Origin: Laguncularia racemosa
Taxonomy: Eukaryota; Streptophyta; Magnoliopsida; Myrtales; Combretaceae
Reading direction: 5' to 3'
Assembly (NCBI GenBank): GCA_037954665.1
Contig: JBBMOL010000092.1
Coordinates: forward strand, 1,054,001-1,118,000
Length of the DNA stretch: 64,000 nt
Under the pieces are notes generated by a model that was not told where the DNA came from, did not search any database, and saw only the letters and a program-made list of their open reading frames with translations. Below are positions 22,053 to 33,700 of the stretch, one piece after another (the stretch's first letter is position 1; each line of letters opens with the position of its first letter). The translations under genes and the position numbers were made by a program.

Positions 22053-25000
22053 CTACATCTTTTGTTTCAGTACATGTCGCAGTTGGACCTTATGACTTTC
22101 CATTCTTGCCTCCAAAAGCTTCGCCTTCAGACTATGTTTCTGAGCTCCACGAGGCCATTCAATGCATCCCTTCATGCCTCGAGTTATATGAGGATTCCCA
22201 GTCTCCGGAGAACTCCACTGCCCCATCAAATCTGTGGGGCTAAATTCACCTTTACCTAAGCCCTGATCAGGGGATATGATGCCCCCATTGGATATTCTTC
22301 CATTTGAAAGCCTCCCGTTGATGCCATCTACGGATATTAACTTACAGTTTTCCCCATTACTAGGGCAGGATCTCCAGAGTCTTGCTATAGATGATACCTT
22401 CTTGGTTTGCTTTGGAGGTATCGAGCAAACTTCACTAATTTCAGTTACTGGCGTTTCTCCTCCCACATCATGTTCCTCCAATTCCGTGCCACTACCAGAA
22501 ACATTGCTGTCTCGATGCATCTTGTTGACTGATGGGACACTTCCATCAGGTGAAAAACTAGATCCCTGATCCTCAAGATTACTCACAGTTTCCCAGCCAC
22601 TCTCATCATCTTCCATGTCATCAATATGATTAGTAAAAGCGTTTGGATATCTCTGAGTCTTCTTATTAATCGCTTTTACTTCAGGACTGATAGTACGGAC
22701 TTTAGAGGCATGGCTGTTAGGTGAATAAGCAGTAGATGGTTCAATCTCTCTTTCATTATATTCTCCACAATTAACCTCCTCGAGAACTGAGAATATATCA
22801 TCTGCATTTGGGGGTTCATAAGTAAAATCTTTGATTTCTTGAATATTAATTGAAGCAGCAGCCTGTCGAAGCAATTCTGCTTGTCTCAGTTCGCTCACAT
22901 CTGGGTTTGTGCTTCTTGACCGCAGAAATTTCTCTAGATCAGCTATCAGCTTGTTCATCTGAGAATATCTTTCTTCAAGTGCCACCTTTGCATCGACCAG
23001 CTTCATCTGGACTCGTTCTTCACGCCATACCTCAGCCATCTGTAACATTTTCCTTTCATCTTCCACTTCTTCTCGCAGTCTCATGGTTTCCTTCTTCAGC
23101 GCCTCAGCTTCAGTCTTGTCTTCCCCGATTTCCTTAGCAAGTTCATCACATACTTCCTCAACCAATTCCCTTGTCTTTCTTTCCCTTTCATATTCCTGCA
23201 TGTAGCACTTAGCTGACAATTTAGCCTCAGCAAGCTCATCAACCAATTTAGAATTGACAATTTCCATTCGTTTACGAGTTTTTCTTTCTTGACTCAAATC
23301 AGATCTAATATCGTCGATAAATGCACGTATTTTCTCATGTTCTCTCTTCCTCCATGCAGCCTTTTCCTCGTTGACTTTTTTAAGGAAATGTTCCAGTTTC
23401 TTCTTTGATGAGCGGCGCTCTGTCTCAAGCTCTACAATGTGCACCCGAGCCTGTTCCAGCTCAGCTTCAAGTGCCGATATCATTGATGCAGCAGTTACTT
23501 GTGGGTCCAGGAGATTTGTGTTGCTGTAGATTCGGTACATATGATCGGCTGTGGTCTTAGAGACAGGATCCCACTTAGTTGCACCCTCCATTGCAGAATT
23601 TGAAAACTGGAAAGGCGGTTCAATCTGAAAAGAGTAAACAGAAAGAAAAAATTAACCTGATATTTGTAACTTGGTAGAACCGGGAAAAAAAATACCTATT
23701 TTATCAGAATAGCAATGGAAAAGGTGACAGTAAATATGCAAGTGGCTGTGAAAACTGTCCACTAAAGCAAAATGGAATACATAAAATGGGACAGGAAGAA
23801 GCAAACCAAAACTAACTATTAAACTACCCATGATTGAATTTAGAATTGATTCCCAAAACTGCTAGTACACTTCACAAGAGTAACACAAAACGTTACACCA
23901 AAATAATGGACAAGTATTTGTAAGGCCATACAGACTGTAGCCTATTGGTGTCGCAAATAGCTAAGTATATCTGGACCATGCAGCCTAATCAACTCGCCCT
24001 CAGAAACATTCAGATCAGTACAGCCAGCCCAAAGTTTTTTAATGGAGTCTCAGACATAATTGGACTGGCTATATCTGGGCACACAAAGCACCCACAAGAC
24101 CCATGTACCAGTTTAATATAGCTTATGCAATGCAGAGAAAGAACCCTATGGGGATTGAAAGGCAGGACTTCTTGCAATTTATTGTGAGATTTCCTAGGCT
24201 TTATTGACTAGGTAATGCTCAGCATTTTCAAGGATACTGTCAACTACTAAATTTCAAATTTAAAAAGAAATATTTTCTCAGATTTTGTCTTGGAAAACTT
24301 AATGTGCCCATCAAGACAAACAGTAAATTTCCTCATTAAAAGTTCGTATATGATGACACTTCTTCAAGCATCCAAAGAGCTCCCTAACACATCCACATGA
24401 TTCATGGTATTCGATAATTATGACCTAGGTGCACAATCTATGTTCAATATATGAATAATTTACTCCTTACATAACCTAGAAGGGAATATCAGGTCTTTTC
24501 CATCAATAGATATAGATATAACATGGAGAAATGTAAAAGGGCCTGAGCAATCTTATGTAGAAAAACCTCAAAGAATTGCGCTCCTGTCTGAACTTGATCA
24601 ATTTTTCTAATTGAATCAATCAAGTAACTATAAATAAACCAATAAACCTAGAAAAAGCATCTTACCTTGTAGCAGAAGTCATTCCTCATGCCTGAAACTG
24701 AGCTGGGGCTCTGCAATAAATCTTTGACATCTGAACCGGATGACTTGCCACTGCGATGAACTAAATGCGGAACCCTCACATGACAAGCATCACCCTGGCC
24801 CGAAAAAGAAAAAGAAAATATTAAGACTATTACCCAGACTCATTGCCAGCCTTAGGTACAGCAAAAGAAATCACAACATCGTACCGAAGATGATAACGAA
24901 AATCTGTGTTCGAACTTAACAAACAAAATCCAGATCAGATTAACATCATTATCCTCTAAAACCAACACGTTATGATAAAACTCGACAAAATTTCATTTTC

Positions 25001-25877
25001 ATGAAGTTCCATCAACCCAGCATTTGACAAGAGATAACAAAATGAAGACTATCAGATCTAAATACCTCAAACTTTAGCACCAAAATGACATTAAAAAATC
25101 AAGTTGAGTTTCTTCATATATTCTCTCTCTCTCTCTCTCTTTCCCAGTTTTTAACTCCGTTTGCATTGTACAATGATTGATATTAACAAAAAGCATATAG
25201 TACTCAATATACTTCAAAAGCAAGAGCATAATAACAACTACTTTACATAAGTCAACTAGGTAAAATTCAAACAATATCATACCAAAATGATGAAATAATA
25301 GAAACAAATTATTAAAAAACCAAACCTTACTTAAAAAAAAAAAAAGATCTTTAAAAAAATTGAAAATCATTTATGTTCAATTAAAAATTAAACTTTCATT
25401 ATTAGGGAAAAAAAAAATCAAACTTTAATCTCCAAATTTGACCTGAAACCCTAATCCATCATTACGGCAATTGACACCGCCCCCTCCCCCGGTAGCAAGG
25501 ACCGGCACACTCTCCGGCAGCTGAAGCCGCCACAGCCCAGCAGCAAGCTTCCTCGCTGAAACATTCACATCTCTCCGGCCAGTTCTCCGGCGACCTTGTT
25601 GCACCGATTTCGTATCCTCCACATCGTCAACGGACATAATGTTTACATTCTTCTCCTTCTCATCGGTCTTCCACTTCAACAACGGAGTCTCCGGCCTACT
25701 GCTCCGTCTTCCGGCGACCGAAGCTCCTATTCTCGGCCTTGTACGGTTTTTGCGGCGCTGATACTTGTAGGAGGGTTTAGGAGGGTGGAGATCTGAGTAT
25801 GAGGGAGGGCTAGGAGATAAGGGAGGTATGGTCGCCGGAATATCTGAAGGACGGTGAGTTCTTCCGGTGATCTTCAT
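22053..25877 (-). CDS. plant coiled-coil protein, At1g50660/At3g20350 (USO1-like) family, 711 aa
   Basis: Three minus-strand exons, 25877-25443, 24794-24666 and 23624-22053, all phase 0, give 712 codons with the stop at 22055-22053. Exon 1 starts MKITGRTHRPSDIPATIPPL, is basic and proline-rich, and holds RPETPLLKWK and SARKLAAGLWRLQLPE. Exon 2 adds VRVPHLVHRSGKSSGSD. Exon 3 holds AMEGATKWDP, then a coiled coil over roughly residues 230-430 rich in E, K and R, an acidic/Ser middle with DDESGWETVSNLEDQGSS, KKVSSIARLWRSCP, and the conserved tail GCIEWPRGAQKHSLKAKLLE to the end. Length and motif order agree with Arabidopsis At1g50660 as I recall it. That protein has no settled function and is distantly like BRANCHLESS TRICHOME. 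A valine codon (GTG) six bases upstream of the ATG is in frame but not used. The transcription start is unknown. Confidence 0.92.
23625..24665 (-). other. intron 2 of the coiled-coil gene (1041 bp)
   Basis: Bounded by GTAAGA at 24665 and TTTTCAG at 23625. Ordinary AT-rich intron with nothing recognised inside. Confidence 0.7.
25100..25145. repeat. (CT)n microsatellite in intron 1
   Basis: A clean CT repeat at about 25121-25141 within the 648-base intron 1 of the coiled-coil gene. Confidence 0.7.
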
Positions 25878-25961
25878 TGTCACCGGCGAGATTTTTCCAT
25901 CCTATATAAGAAGCTAAACATACACCTACAAGCTAGCTTTTGCTTTGTGTGCCTGAGTAGA

Positions 25962-25996
25962 GGGAGGGAGCGAGAGAAAGAGAGAGAGAGAGATGG
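25962..25996 (-). promoter_or_regulatory. CT-rich 5' leader of the coiled-coil gene
   Basis: A GAGAGAAAGAGAGAGAGAGAG run on the plus strand reads as a pyrimidine-rich leader on the gene strand, about 90-120 bases before the ATG. Such CT microsatellites are common in plant 5' UTRs. A CTTATATAGG box at 25901-25910 is too close to the ATG to be the TATA box of a start codon at 25877. Confidence 0.4.
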
Positions 25997-25999
25997 ATG

Positions 26000-28380
26000 G
26001 AGACAGCGATGTATGGCGTATGCATATAAGATAGAGATACTACATAGTGAGACTGCAGAGTACTAAACAGATACATACGTGACATGCATACATGACATGA
26101 CATGGGAGGGATAGCGCTAAAATATTGGAAAAATACAAATATCCGATATATAGATTATTTTCTTTGGGACGGTTGGCCAATAATAAATAACAACTGTCCG
26201 TAGCGAATATTTGAGCACATTATAAACTTCTACTTATTCTCTATTTCTATTCTATTTATTATAGAATATTTATTCTACGTCTAGTTATATTTTAATCTCA
26301 TAATGATTATTTTTTAAAAAATCAATGATTTATAATTACTTAAATTTATGAATAATAATTTAGGATTAGTTTTTTTTCTTAAGAGATTCTTATTAAAATA
26401 AAAATCAATAAATAGCAATTTTATGATAACTTTATTGTAATTTTAATAATAGATATAATATTATAATTTTATTTCGTTTAGTAAAACAGCTGAGATTGTT
26501 GTATCCTAATGTATGAGCACCGGTTTCTTATCGGAATTGATCGGTTCGAATTCTCCTTTTTTTAAGTTATAATATGTAATATAATTAATAAGGCAAAAAA
26601 AAAAAAAAAAAGATTGAACAGACAAGTTTTAACTATTAAAACATACTTACCTGACTTATGCGAATTTTGAAGATATTGAATTCCCATATTTACTCTCCTT
26701 ATAAAATACTGAGATTAAAGATTTTTCTTTTTTTTTTCAATACAATACCAGTATTTCTTAAAATATATACTTAATCTTTTTTTTTCAAGAACTGATTCAT
26801 TATTCTGTTAAGAGTTTTCCTGATTTATTTGATATATACAACAATTTTTGAAAATTCTGACAATAATATCTTGCGACCTTTTTTTATTTGGTATGGTGTG
26901 CGCAGAGTCAATCAACATCTACTTAGCTATGCCTTAACCCGAAGGAGATCGTTCTACGATACGATGTCGTATGAAAAGTGATGTTGGGTTGGATTGACCC
27001 CCTAGTGCAGTCTAGTCCGACTCCGACGTCCGTTAATGACAATGTTAAAAACTTATAATAATAATAAAAGTTTAAACCGTGACGGTGAAGGGGACATCGA
27101 TAGTCTTGTAAAACACAGCTGTTTGGACTTCCCCTGTTGGAATTTCTCTCTCTTTAATTTCTTAAATGCCTGATCGAGATATTTTATTTTATTTTATTCC
27201 ATGGCGATATTATTCGATTCATTTATGGAAAATACACGTCCAAAATCCAACATTAATTAAATTAGGTGTAGAGTCACTATTTATCATCCAAAATTTTTAA
27301 AAGAATAAATGAAGAAAAAAAAATAATAGCAAGTAAATAGCTTAACTAAACATATAAATATTTTTTTTTATTGGCATTACTACATTAGATTATAATTAGA
27401 TATATAAATAAATTAAATCTATTTTTAAGTTGCTCAAAATTTAACTTTTCGAGAATTTGATAGTAGCTTGAATAGTTCATTAAATCAAATTCAAATTTAA
27501 TAATATTTAACTTGGTTAATTAGCATATATAATCATGCCAAAATCTAATCAAATTGCAGTCAAATTTGAATAGTATTAATATCATGTTAATTCCATTTAT
27601 TTATAACTCTATTCACAATTTATAAGAGCAAGCAACTAATTCTAATGCCAGCGTCAACCCATCATAGAAGTTGTTTGGATATGACTCCTATACGGGCTTA
27701 CTGTCTAGAGCATAGAGATGTAAATAGGTTGAGTTTAGAACGGATTTATTAAAACTTGAACTGAACCTAAACTTGACCCGATAAAGAATGTGTATACCCA
27801 AAACCCACTCTAATCCAATAGGGCTTTTCTTACTCCGACCTAAATAGTGATTAAATCTTTTTTTTATATACTTCAACTTATTTTTATATGTCATTTCTTT
27901 AATTTATTATTAATCTATTTATGATGAAAATAAAATAGAAATTAAATATAAAAATAATAAAATAAATTACATTGATTAGAAATTATAATATTAATTTATT
28001 ATTTTAAAAAAATAATTCAAGTTTTTTTATCAAATTTTTTGTAAATCACATAACCTAACCTTAAACCCTATTGAGTTTTATTTCATATCCCAAAATCTAA
28101 TTGCATCCCTACTGGAGCAACCACGTGGCTGCTGCCTTCAAGAATTTGCCTATTTCTTTTTTTTTTCTTCCTAAATTAGCATATTCGCTCTTTCTGTGGC
28201 AATTTGATAAATATATTTAATATTTGTTGACATGGTGGTAACGGGTACGAAAAATGTTAAAATATATTCTATCTTCGATAAATGATGTACTAGTACTCAC
28301 TATCGTCGTACTTTGTAAGTTTGTGACTTGAACGTTGAAAATGAAATTCAAGGACTTAATTATAAAAATAGAAAAGGTTT
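26000..28380. other. intergenic, promoter side of the coiled-coil gene, then AT-rich filler
   Basis: The first few hundred bases are the presumed promoter. A GC-richer patch lies at about 26890-27040 (around GATACGATGTCGTATG). No coding frame, RNA gene or defined element was found. Confidence 0.35.
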
Positions 28381-28383
28381 TAA

Positions 28384-28535
28384 GGATTCTAAAATCATCT
28401 CCATTGTTAATTTAGACATCCAAATTCAAGATTACTATCTTTGTTCTTTTTTTTTAAAGGGAATCTAAAACCATCTCCATTCCTAATCCAAACATCCAAA
28501 TTTAAGATTAATGATCATTTCTTTTTTTTTTAAGT
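28384..28535. repeat. imperfect tandem duplication, period 76 bp
   Basis: ATTCTAAAATCATCTCCATT at 28386 recurs as AATCTAAAACCATCTCCATT at 28462. Both copies end in a long T tract. The unit is present twice. Confidence 0.7.
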
Positions 28536-29649
28536 AATAAAAAGAGGAAGGATGCCAAAATGTTATTTAAATTTATTAGTTTTTTCTTTTTTTCTTTTTA
28601 CAATTATCATATAAGAACAAAAAAAGTATTAGTGTAGTATTTAAAAACCTTCCTTAATGTTATAGGAATAAAGTGAAGAAATTTTATATTAATATAACAC
28701 CTAAAAACTTTAAATAGAATCCTTAAGATTAAGATACCTAATATATTTATCAGTTTGTTCATTTGTTTAGCTATGTCACTAAATGGAAAGCCTTTCATTA
28801 AATTTAAGAATATTAACTACACTTGAATGGTACCAAAAAGGCAAAACACAACCCTAAATTAACGTATATTTTCCAAATGAAGATGCCAATTGCCAAGCAA
28901 CCCAATTTTAAAGATGACTTCTACGGCATGTATTTGTATGGTTAACTTAGGATAGGATAAATTCATCTTTCCTCTCTAATAAAATTGTTATTAAATTTGT
29001 TTTCAAGATAATTATTTTGTGAAATTCCAATTAATATTGAGTCATGAATTATAATTTCTCTTGTGATTAAAAAAAATAATTATTCTATTTTTTTCTCTCT
29101 TTCTTTCTTTTTTTTAATTCTATACTTTACCCTTAGTATCTCAATCTAACCATGGATTAGGCTAGGTATATTGGTAATTTAGATATTTTCTTAATCTATT
29201 ACTAATGCCATATTAAGTGCAATAAAGTAATGGCTACTACTTTTCTAATCATAGCGTATTTCATTCAATCAACCAAGTATGTCTTAAGAGAATGGAAGCC
29301 GAAACTTCTAGCTGAAGGAAAACGTAAGTAGGAAAAAATAGAATACATAGCGAGTTTATGACAAAAGATACGAGAATGCCAATTGAACACAAGCAAAGTG
29401 TAGAGGTGAATGTCCAAAGCCGTATGGTGATTTTGTTCATTTTTTATTTATACAATTGAAAATTTTGAGAATTCGAACTTGATATATTCTATTGATAAAA
29501 TAGTATTCACACAAATATAATATACTACTAGAGTTTTAACATTTTATCTTATTTCTTAAGGAATAAATAATATATAGTTAAATTATCAAGATAAGATTAA
29601 GGTGCCATATCCATGAGATTGACATTAATAAAGTGACTATGAATTAATG

Positions 29650-29780
29650 TATAGGGGTGCACCATAATAGTTAAGCCCTTGGTTTAAATGTTAGAAAATG
29701 TAAGTTCAAACCTCATGGAGAGATTTCTCCTTATAAACCCCTTGGACTTGGAAGAGTGTCAATCTTCTTGTTTTTAACTT
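29650..29780 (+). repeat. possible tRNA-derived SINE
   Basis: GGGGTGCACCATAATAGTTA at 29653 is followed 30-odd bases later by GTAAGTTCAAACCTC, which resembles an RNA polymerase III B box (GGTTCAAATCC). The A box is less clear. A truncated look-alike start, GGAGTGACCCTAATAGTTAA, lies at about 32210. Confidence 0.35.
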
Positions 29781-30439
29781 GTCACGACCACGTCACCTAT
29801 CCCTGCTCTTTACCGGCACCTCGAAAAAGAAAATGACGATGAATTACATTTACTATGCTTGGTGTTTATTTAGACCAAATGCATAATAGGATAAGATACA
29901 AAAATACCAAAAACAAACAAGCAAAGAATCGAATAGTAAACAATGGATTAAGTTACATAAAATCATAGAAAGTTATACAAATGCAAATTATTGATTGGTT
30001 TGAAGGGATACAGCCCAATTCAATGAAAAGCTTTTATAGATGGTAAAATTGTTAAAAAGGAACAAACTAAATTATAATGAAACCTTTTAAAATTATTAAA
30101 TTATAGAAATATATCAAAATTTTAAAATACTACATTTATATTTCTTGAAAGTTACTAATATGCAAATAATTTCTTATAATACAGTATCAAGTCAATTTTT
30201 ATATGAATATACATTTGCAACTTTTTTCAAATCAATTAATCAATAAAGGTTAAATCAAATAGTATATCGACGTTAAAAAAAATCATAATTCTGTATCACA
30301 AAAAAAATTAACTCAATAGAAAAATTACGGTATTAATTTTTTTATAAAAAGTAACAAATGTAAAAATTTTGGATTATGTTCGTAAAAATGAATTTATACA
30401 TGACATAAAAGAAATTGAGAATGAAGATCATCCTTCCTT

Positions 30440-30700
30440 GAACCCCCAAATTCTACAGAACAACTTCACTTCTTGGATGGCGTCACAACGTGCCTCGCCA
30501 AATGCCATGGAGAGGATACGTGCACATCCCTTCCACAGGAGACTTCTTGGCTCTTGTTCAACAGATCTCTCCTACTCTAACGTGATTTATCTGCATTATT
30601 TAGTACCCAAGCAAACAAGGCATCCGAGGAAATCGAAATCCGACGTGGCAAACTGTTCTGTTCCCACGTGTCAGTGATGTTTAGACGCACATGGGGCTGG
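30440..30700. promoter_or_regulatory. orphan cluster of five ACGTG (G-box/ABRE-like) motifs
   Basis: ACGTG occurs at 30488, 30518, 30580, 30643 and 30666. Two are in full plant contexts: CCGACGTGGC (ABRE with overlapping DRE core) and CCCACGTGTCAG (palindromic G-box). The patch is GC-richer than its surroundings. No gene follows on either side within several kilobases, so it may be the promoter of a lost or unrecognised transcript. Confidence 0.4.
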
Positions 30701-30758
30701 CAATTGGTGCTGCTACAATAAGGTGACAAAATGTACGCACATGGGGCTGGCAATTGGC
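30685..30758. repeat. tandem duplication, period 50 bp
   Basis: ACGCACATGGGGCTGGCAAT at 30685 is repeated exactly at 30735. The intervening bases are partly alike. It adjoins the ACGTG cluster. Confidence 0.75.
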
Positions 30759-30799
30759 ACTGTAATAAGCTCTCATTACTCAATTTTCGAGCCAAAAAA

Positions 30800-33700
30800 A
30801 CAATTATCTAAAATTTATTATTTTAATTTTATTCACACGCTCGTAGACTTAGATCAAATCACAAAATCTTATAGTATTTATTAGATTAAGGTAATCAGCT
30901 TATTAAATCGGTTTATGTAATCATGAATAATGAAAAAAAAAAAAGAAATGTATATTTTTGTTTCTCGTCTAAAATTTGACCGTTGATATTTGATGTACAA
31001 TTTAAATTGCACTGAACCGGTCCCATGTGGACCACAATATAATTTTAGCCACCCAATCCCTAGACTAAGTAATAAGTCAAGGCAAGGTTTGTTCTAAAGG
31101 GAAAGAATTGATTAGTTACTATTTGTTCCAGTTCAACAAAAACTATTATTGTGTTTGATTTATAGTATAACTATTCTATAAAATTTATAATATGATCAAA
31201 TAAGGGTTGTAATTTCTTTACCAGACTAAAGAATATCTATTTCTTACATTCTTTTGAATAGATTGTCCTAATATAACTTACGAGATCTAAAACAATTGTT
31301 AAGTCATGGAATGGGTATATAAGCATTTTTAGATTTTTTTTTTCCTAATCCATTACTTCTTTATTATATTTTTTATAAATAATAATTTTATTCATATTTT
31401 GTCCCACTCCACGAACCAAATATACCATCACAATTGTACGACAGAAAAAAAAAACCATAGTTTTTGCTTATTTTCTTAATAAAATCATTTTGTGGGCCAT
31501 TTGATAGCAAATTTACCTTTTGAAATGTTTTAGTTATGATTTATAATCCTTTTATTAATTCATTGAGTATATTATTTTACTTGCTTATTTGCCCCCTTTC
31601 TCTCTCAATAAAATACAAATAAAATCACCCTAAAGTAGGATTGACCATAATTATATATTTCAAAATTTTTCAATATTTATCAAGGAATCATCACATAAAA
31701 ATATCATTTTCAATTGCTCCGCTTTCTTGCTAACACTACATTAGAACTACAAAAGCTCCAACAAAAGTTCACAAGACTTAGGAACTATATACACAATTTT
31801 GTGCCCTAATATTTGTCTAACATATGGCATAGGCACTGATTAAGGTGGTAAACATGCTTAAATGATAAAATATAATGTTGAGTTCGAGCTTTATAATTTT
31901 AAATTTAAACACAATTTGAAGTGATGCTTAATGAGCTCGAGCTCGACTATAGTAAGTTCCTTTCAACACGATCATCTAAAAGAATTACCATTATTCTAAT
32001 TATTATAATACTGGAATTTGAATTCAATTCAAACCAAAGTAACGATTAATCTTGATTGGAAGTTGATTAAAATTGTGAGTTAGTTGAGCTAAGTATCACG
32101 AAGTTTAAGTTCGATCTCCATCTTTATCTCGATTATTGTCAAATTAAATTTAAGTAAATATAATAGCTTGTAAATAGGTCTCCCGTTTAGACAACAAGCA
32201 TTGATAAGGAGTGACCCTAATAGTTAATGGTCGACTTACTAAAAAAAATTAATGGTTGTTGTTATAGTCTGTTAAACAACAAATGTTTTAGGTAGATTCA
32301 TTTTACATAATGTTTTTTTATCTTTTTTGTCACCGGGATTTCTATATTTATCCATGCTTATCATTATTAGTCATTCGGCAGGTTTTTGATTAATTTATAA
32401 TAATTAACATAATAAAATAATATTAGTGAATATGTTTGATTAAATTGTACAATAAAAATAATAGATATATCTAAAAAATGACCTTTTTTTTTTAAAAAAA
32501 AAAAGAGAGGTCAAACTCTTCGTGCTCTTGCAATGATCCCCACAAGTGATGTTCAGGTGCTCTTGAGCGTTGGATAGTTGACAAAAGCTATAGTGGATCG
32601 CAAACTATTTATATTTTAATGTTGTGTTTAGTATATTAGTAAGGATTTGGAATTAAATCGCAATTCTGAATTTTATTCTCTTTCTCATATTTGGAAGTTG
32701 GAATTGCGATTCGTTATAATTAGTTATTTTAATTTTAAAACATAATTGATTCCACCTTTGAAGAGTAGAATTATGATTCTATTTTATTTTATTAATGATA
32801 ATTGATTGAATAATCTTTTAATATTAATATATAGTTATTATATTCATGAATTAAGAATGTTTTTTTATAAATATCGTTATATACTATTTTATTTTAATTT
32901 ATTTTATTTCGAATGAGTATTTTTATAAAACATAACATTGAAGAAAATAAAATTTATTAGAAAGCTTGGTGACTAACCGACTATGATGCATCGTGCTTTT
33001 GACTCATAATTTTTTTTTTTTTTTCAAGAGTGGTGGATCAATTAAACGAACTACCATCTTTGTGAGGCTCTTACTGACTACCCAAGGCTTGTTGTTAGAC
33101 GGCAAGCCATAGGACTTTGGAATATTTTCAACAATTTTCTGTTTTATTTTTTTTTATATTATTTAATTGAATATATTTAATAATATTATATGTTATATTA
33201 ATTATTATACATCAAGCACAAACCGACATCGAACGCAGTGTAATGTAGGCTTATGGAGTGACAGAAAAGATGAAAACTCCAGTTTAAAAAGAGAAATTTT
33301 GCCCAAGTATTATTACTTGCGGCAACTTTTTTTACGGTTTGAATGCTTGAATTTCGGACCCAATGATGGCTTTCACATCATAAGGCTCATAATATAATAA
33401 ATTATCTTAAAGACAATCCAGCCCATGCAAAACCGGTGTTCATCAAAGGCTTGTCAACTGAAGGAGATAGGTTAGGTTGCCCAAGAGTCAAGGTCAGATA
33501 GACTCACTGGGATTTCATTCAGGCCGTGTTCCAATATGATTCAAATGTCGATGTATTAAACGGGTTACTTTATCGTAATAATTTTTATAATCATTAAAGA
33601 ATGGATTAAATGATTTTATCAACAGTACAGAGTTTAAAATAAAAAAAATTATGAATAAATGAAGTAAAGAATTTCATTATCATTATTTTCGATCCAACTT

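Noticed and set aside
22062..23137. Plus-strand open frames across the coiled-coil gene
   Set aside because: They overlap exon 3 on the opposite strand, and that exon has a full-length conserved protein.
25878..25883. Upstream GTG as start of the coiled-coil protein
   Set aside because: Plant nuclear genes start at ATG; the first in-frame ATG at 25877 is preferred.
30369..30677. 102-codon open frame over the ACGTG cluster
   Set aside because: No domain and no homology recognised; the region looks regulatory rather than coding.
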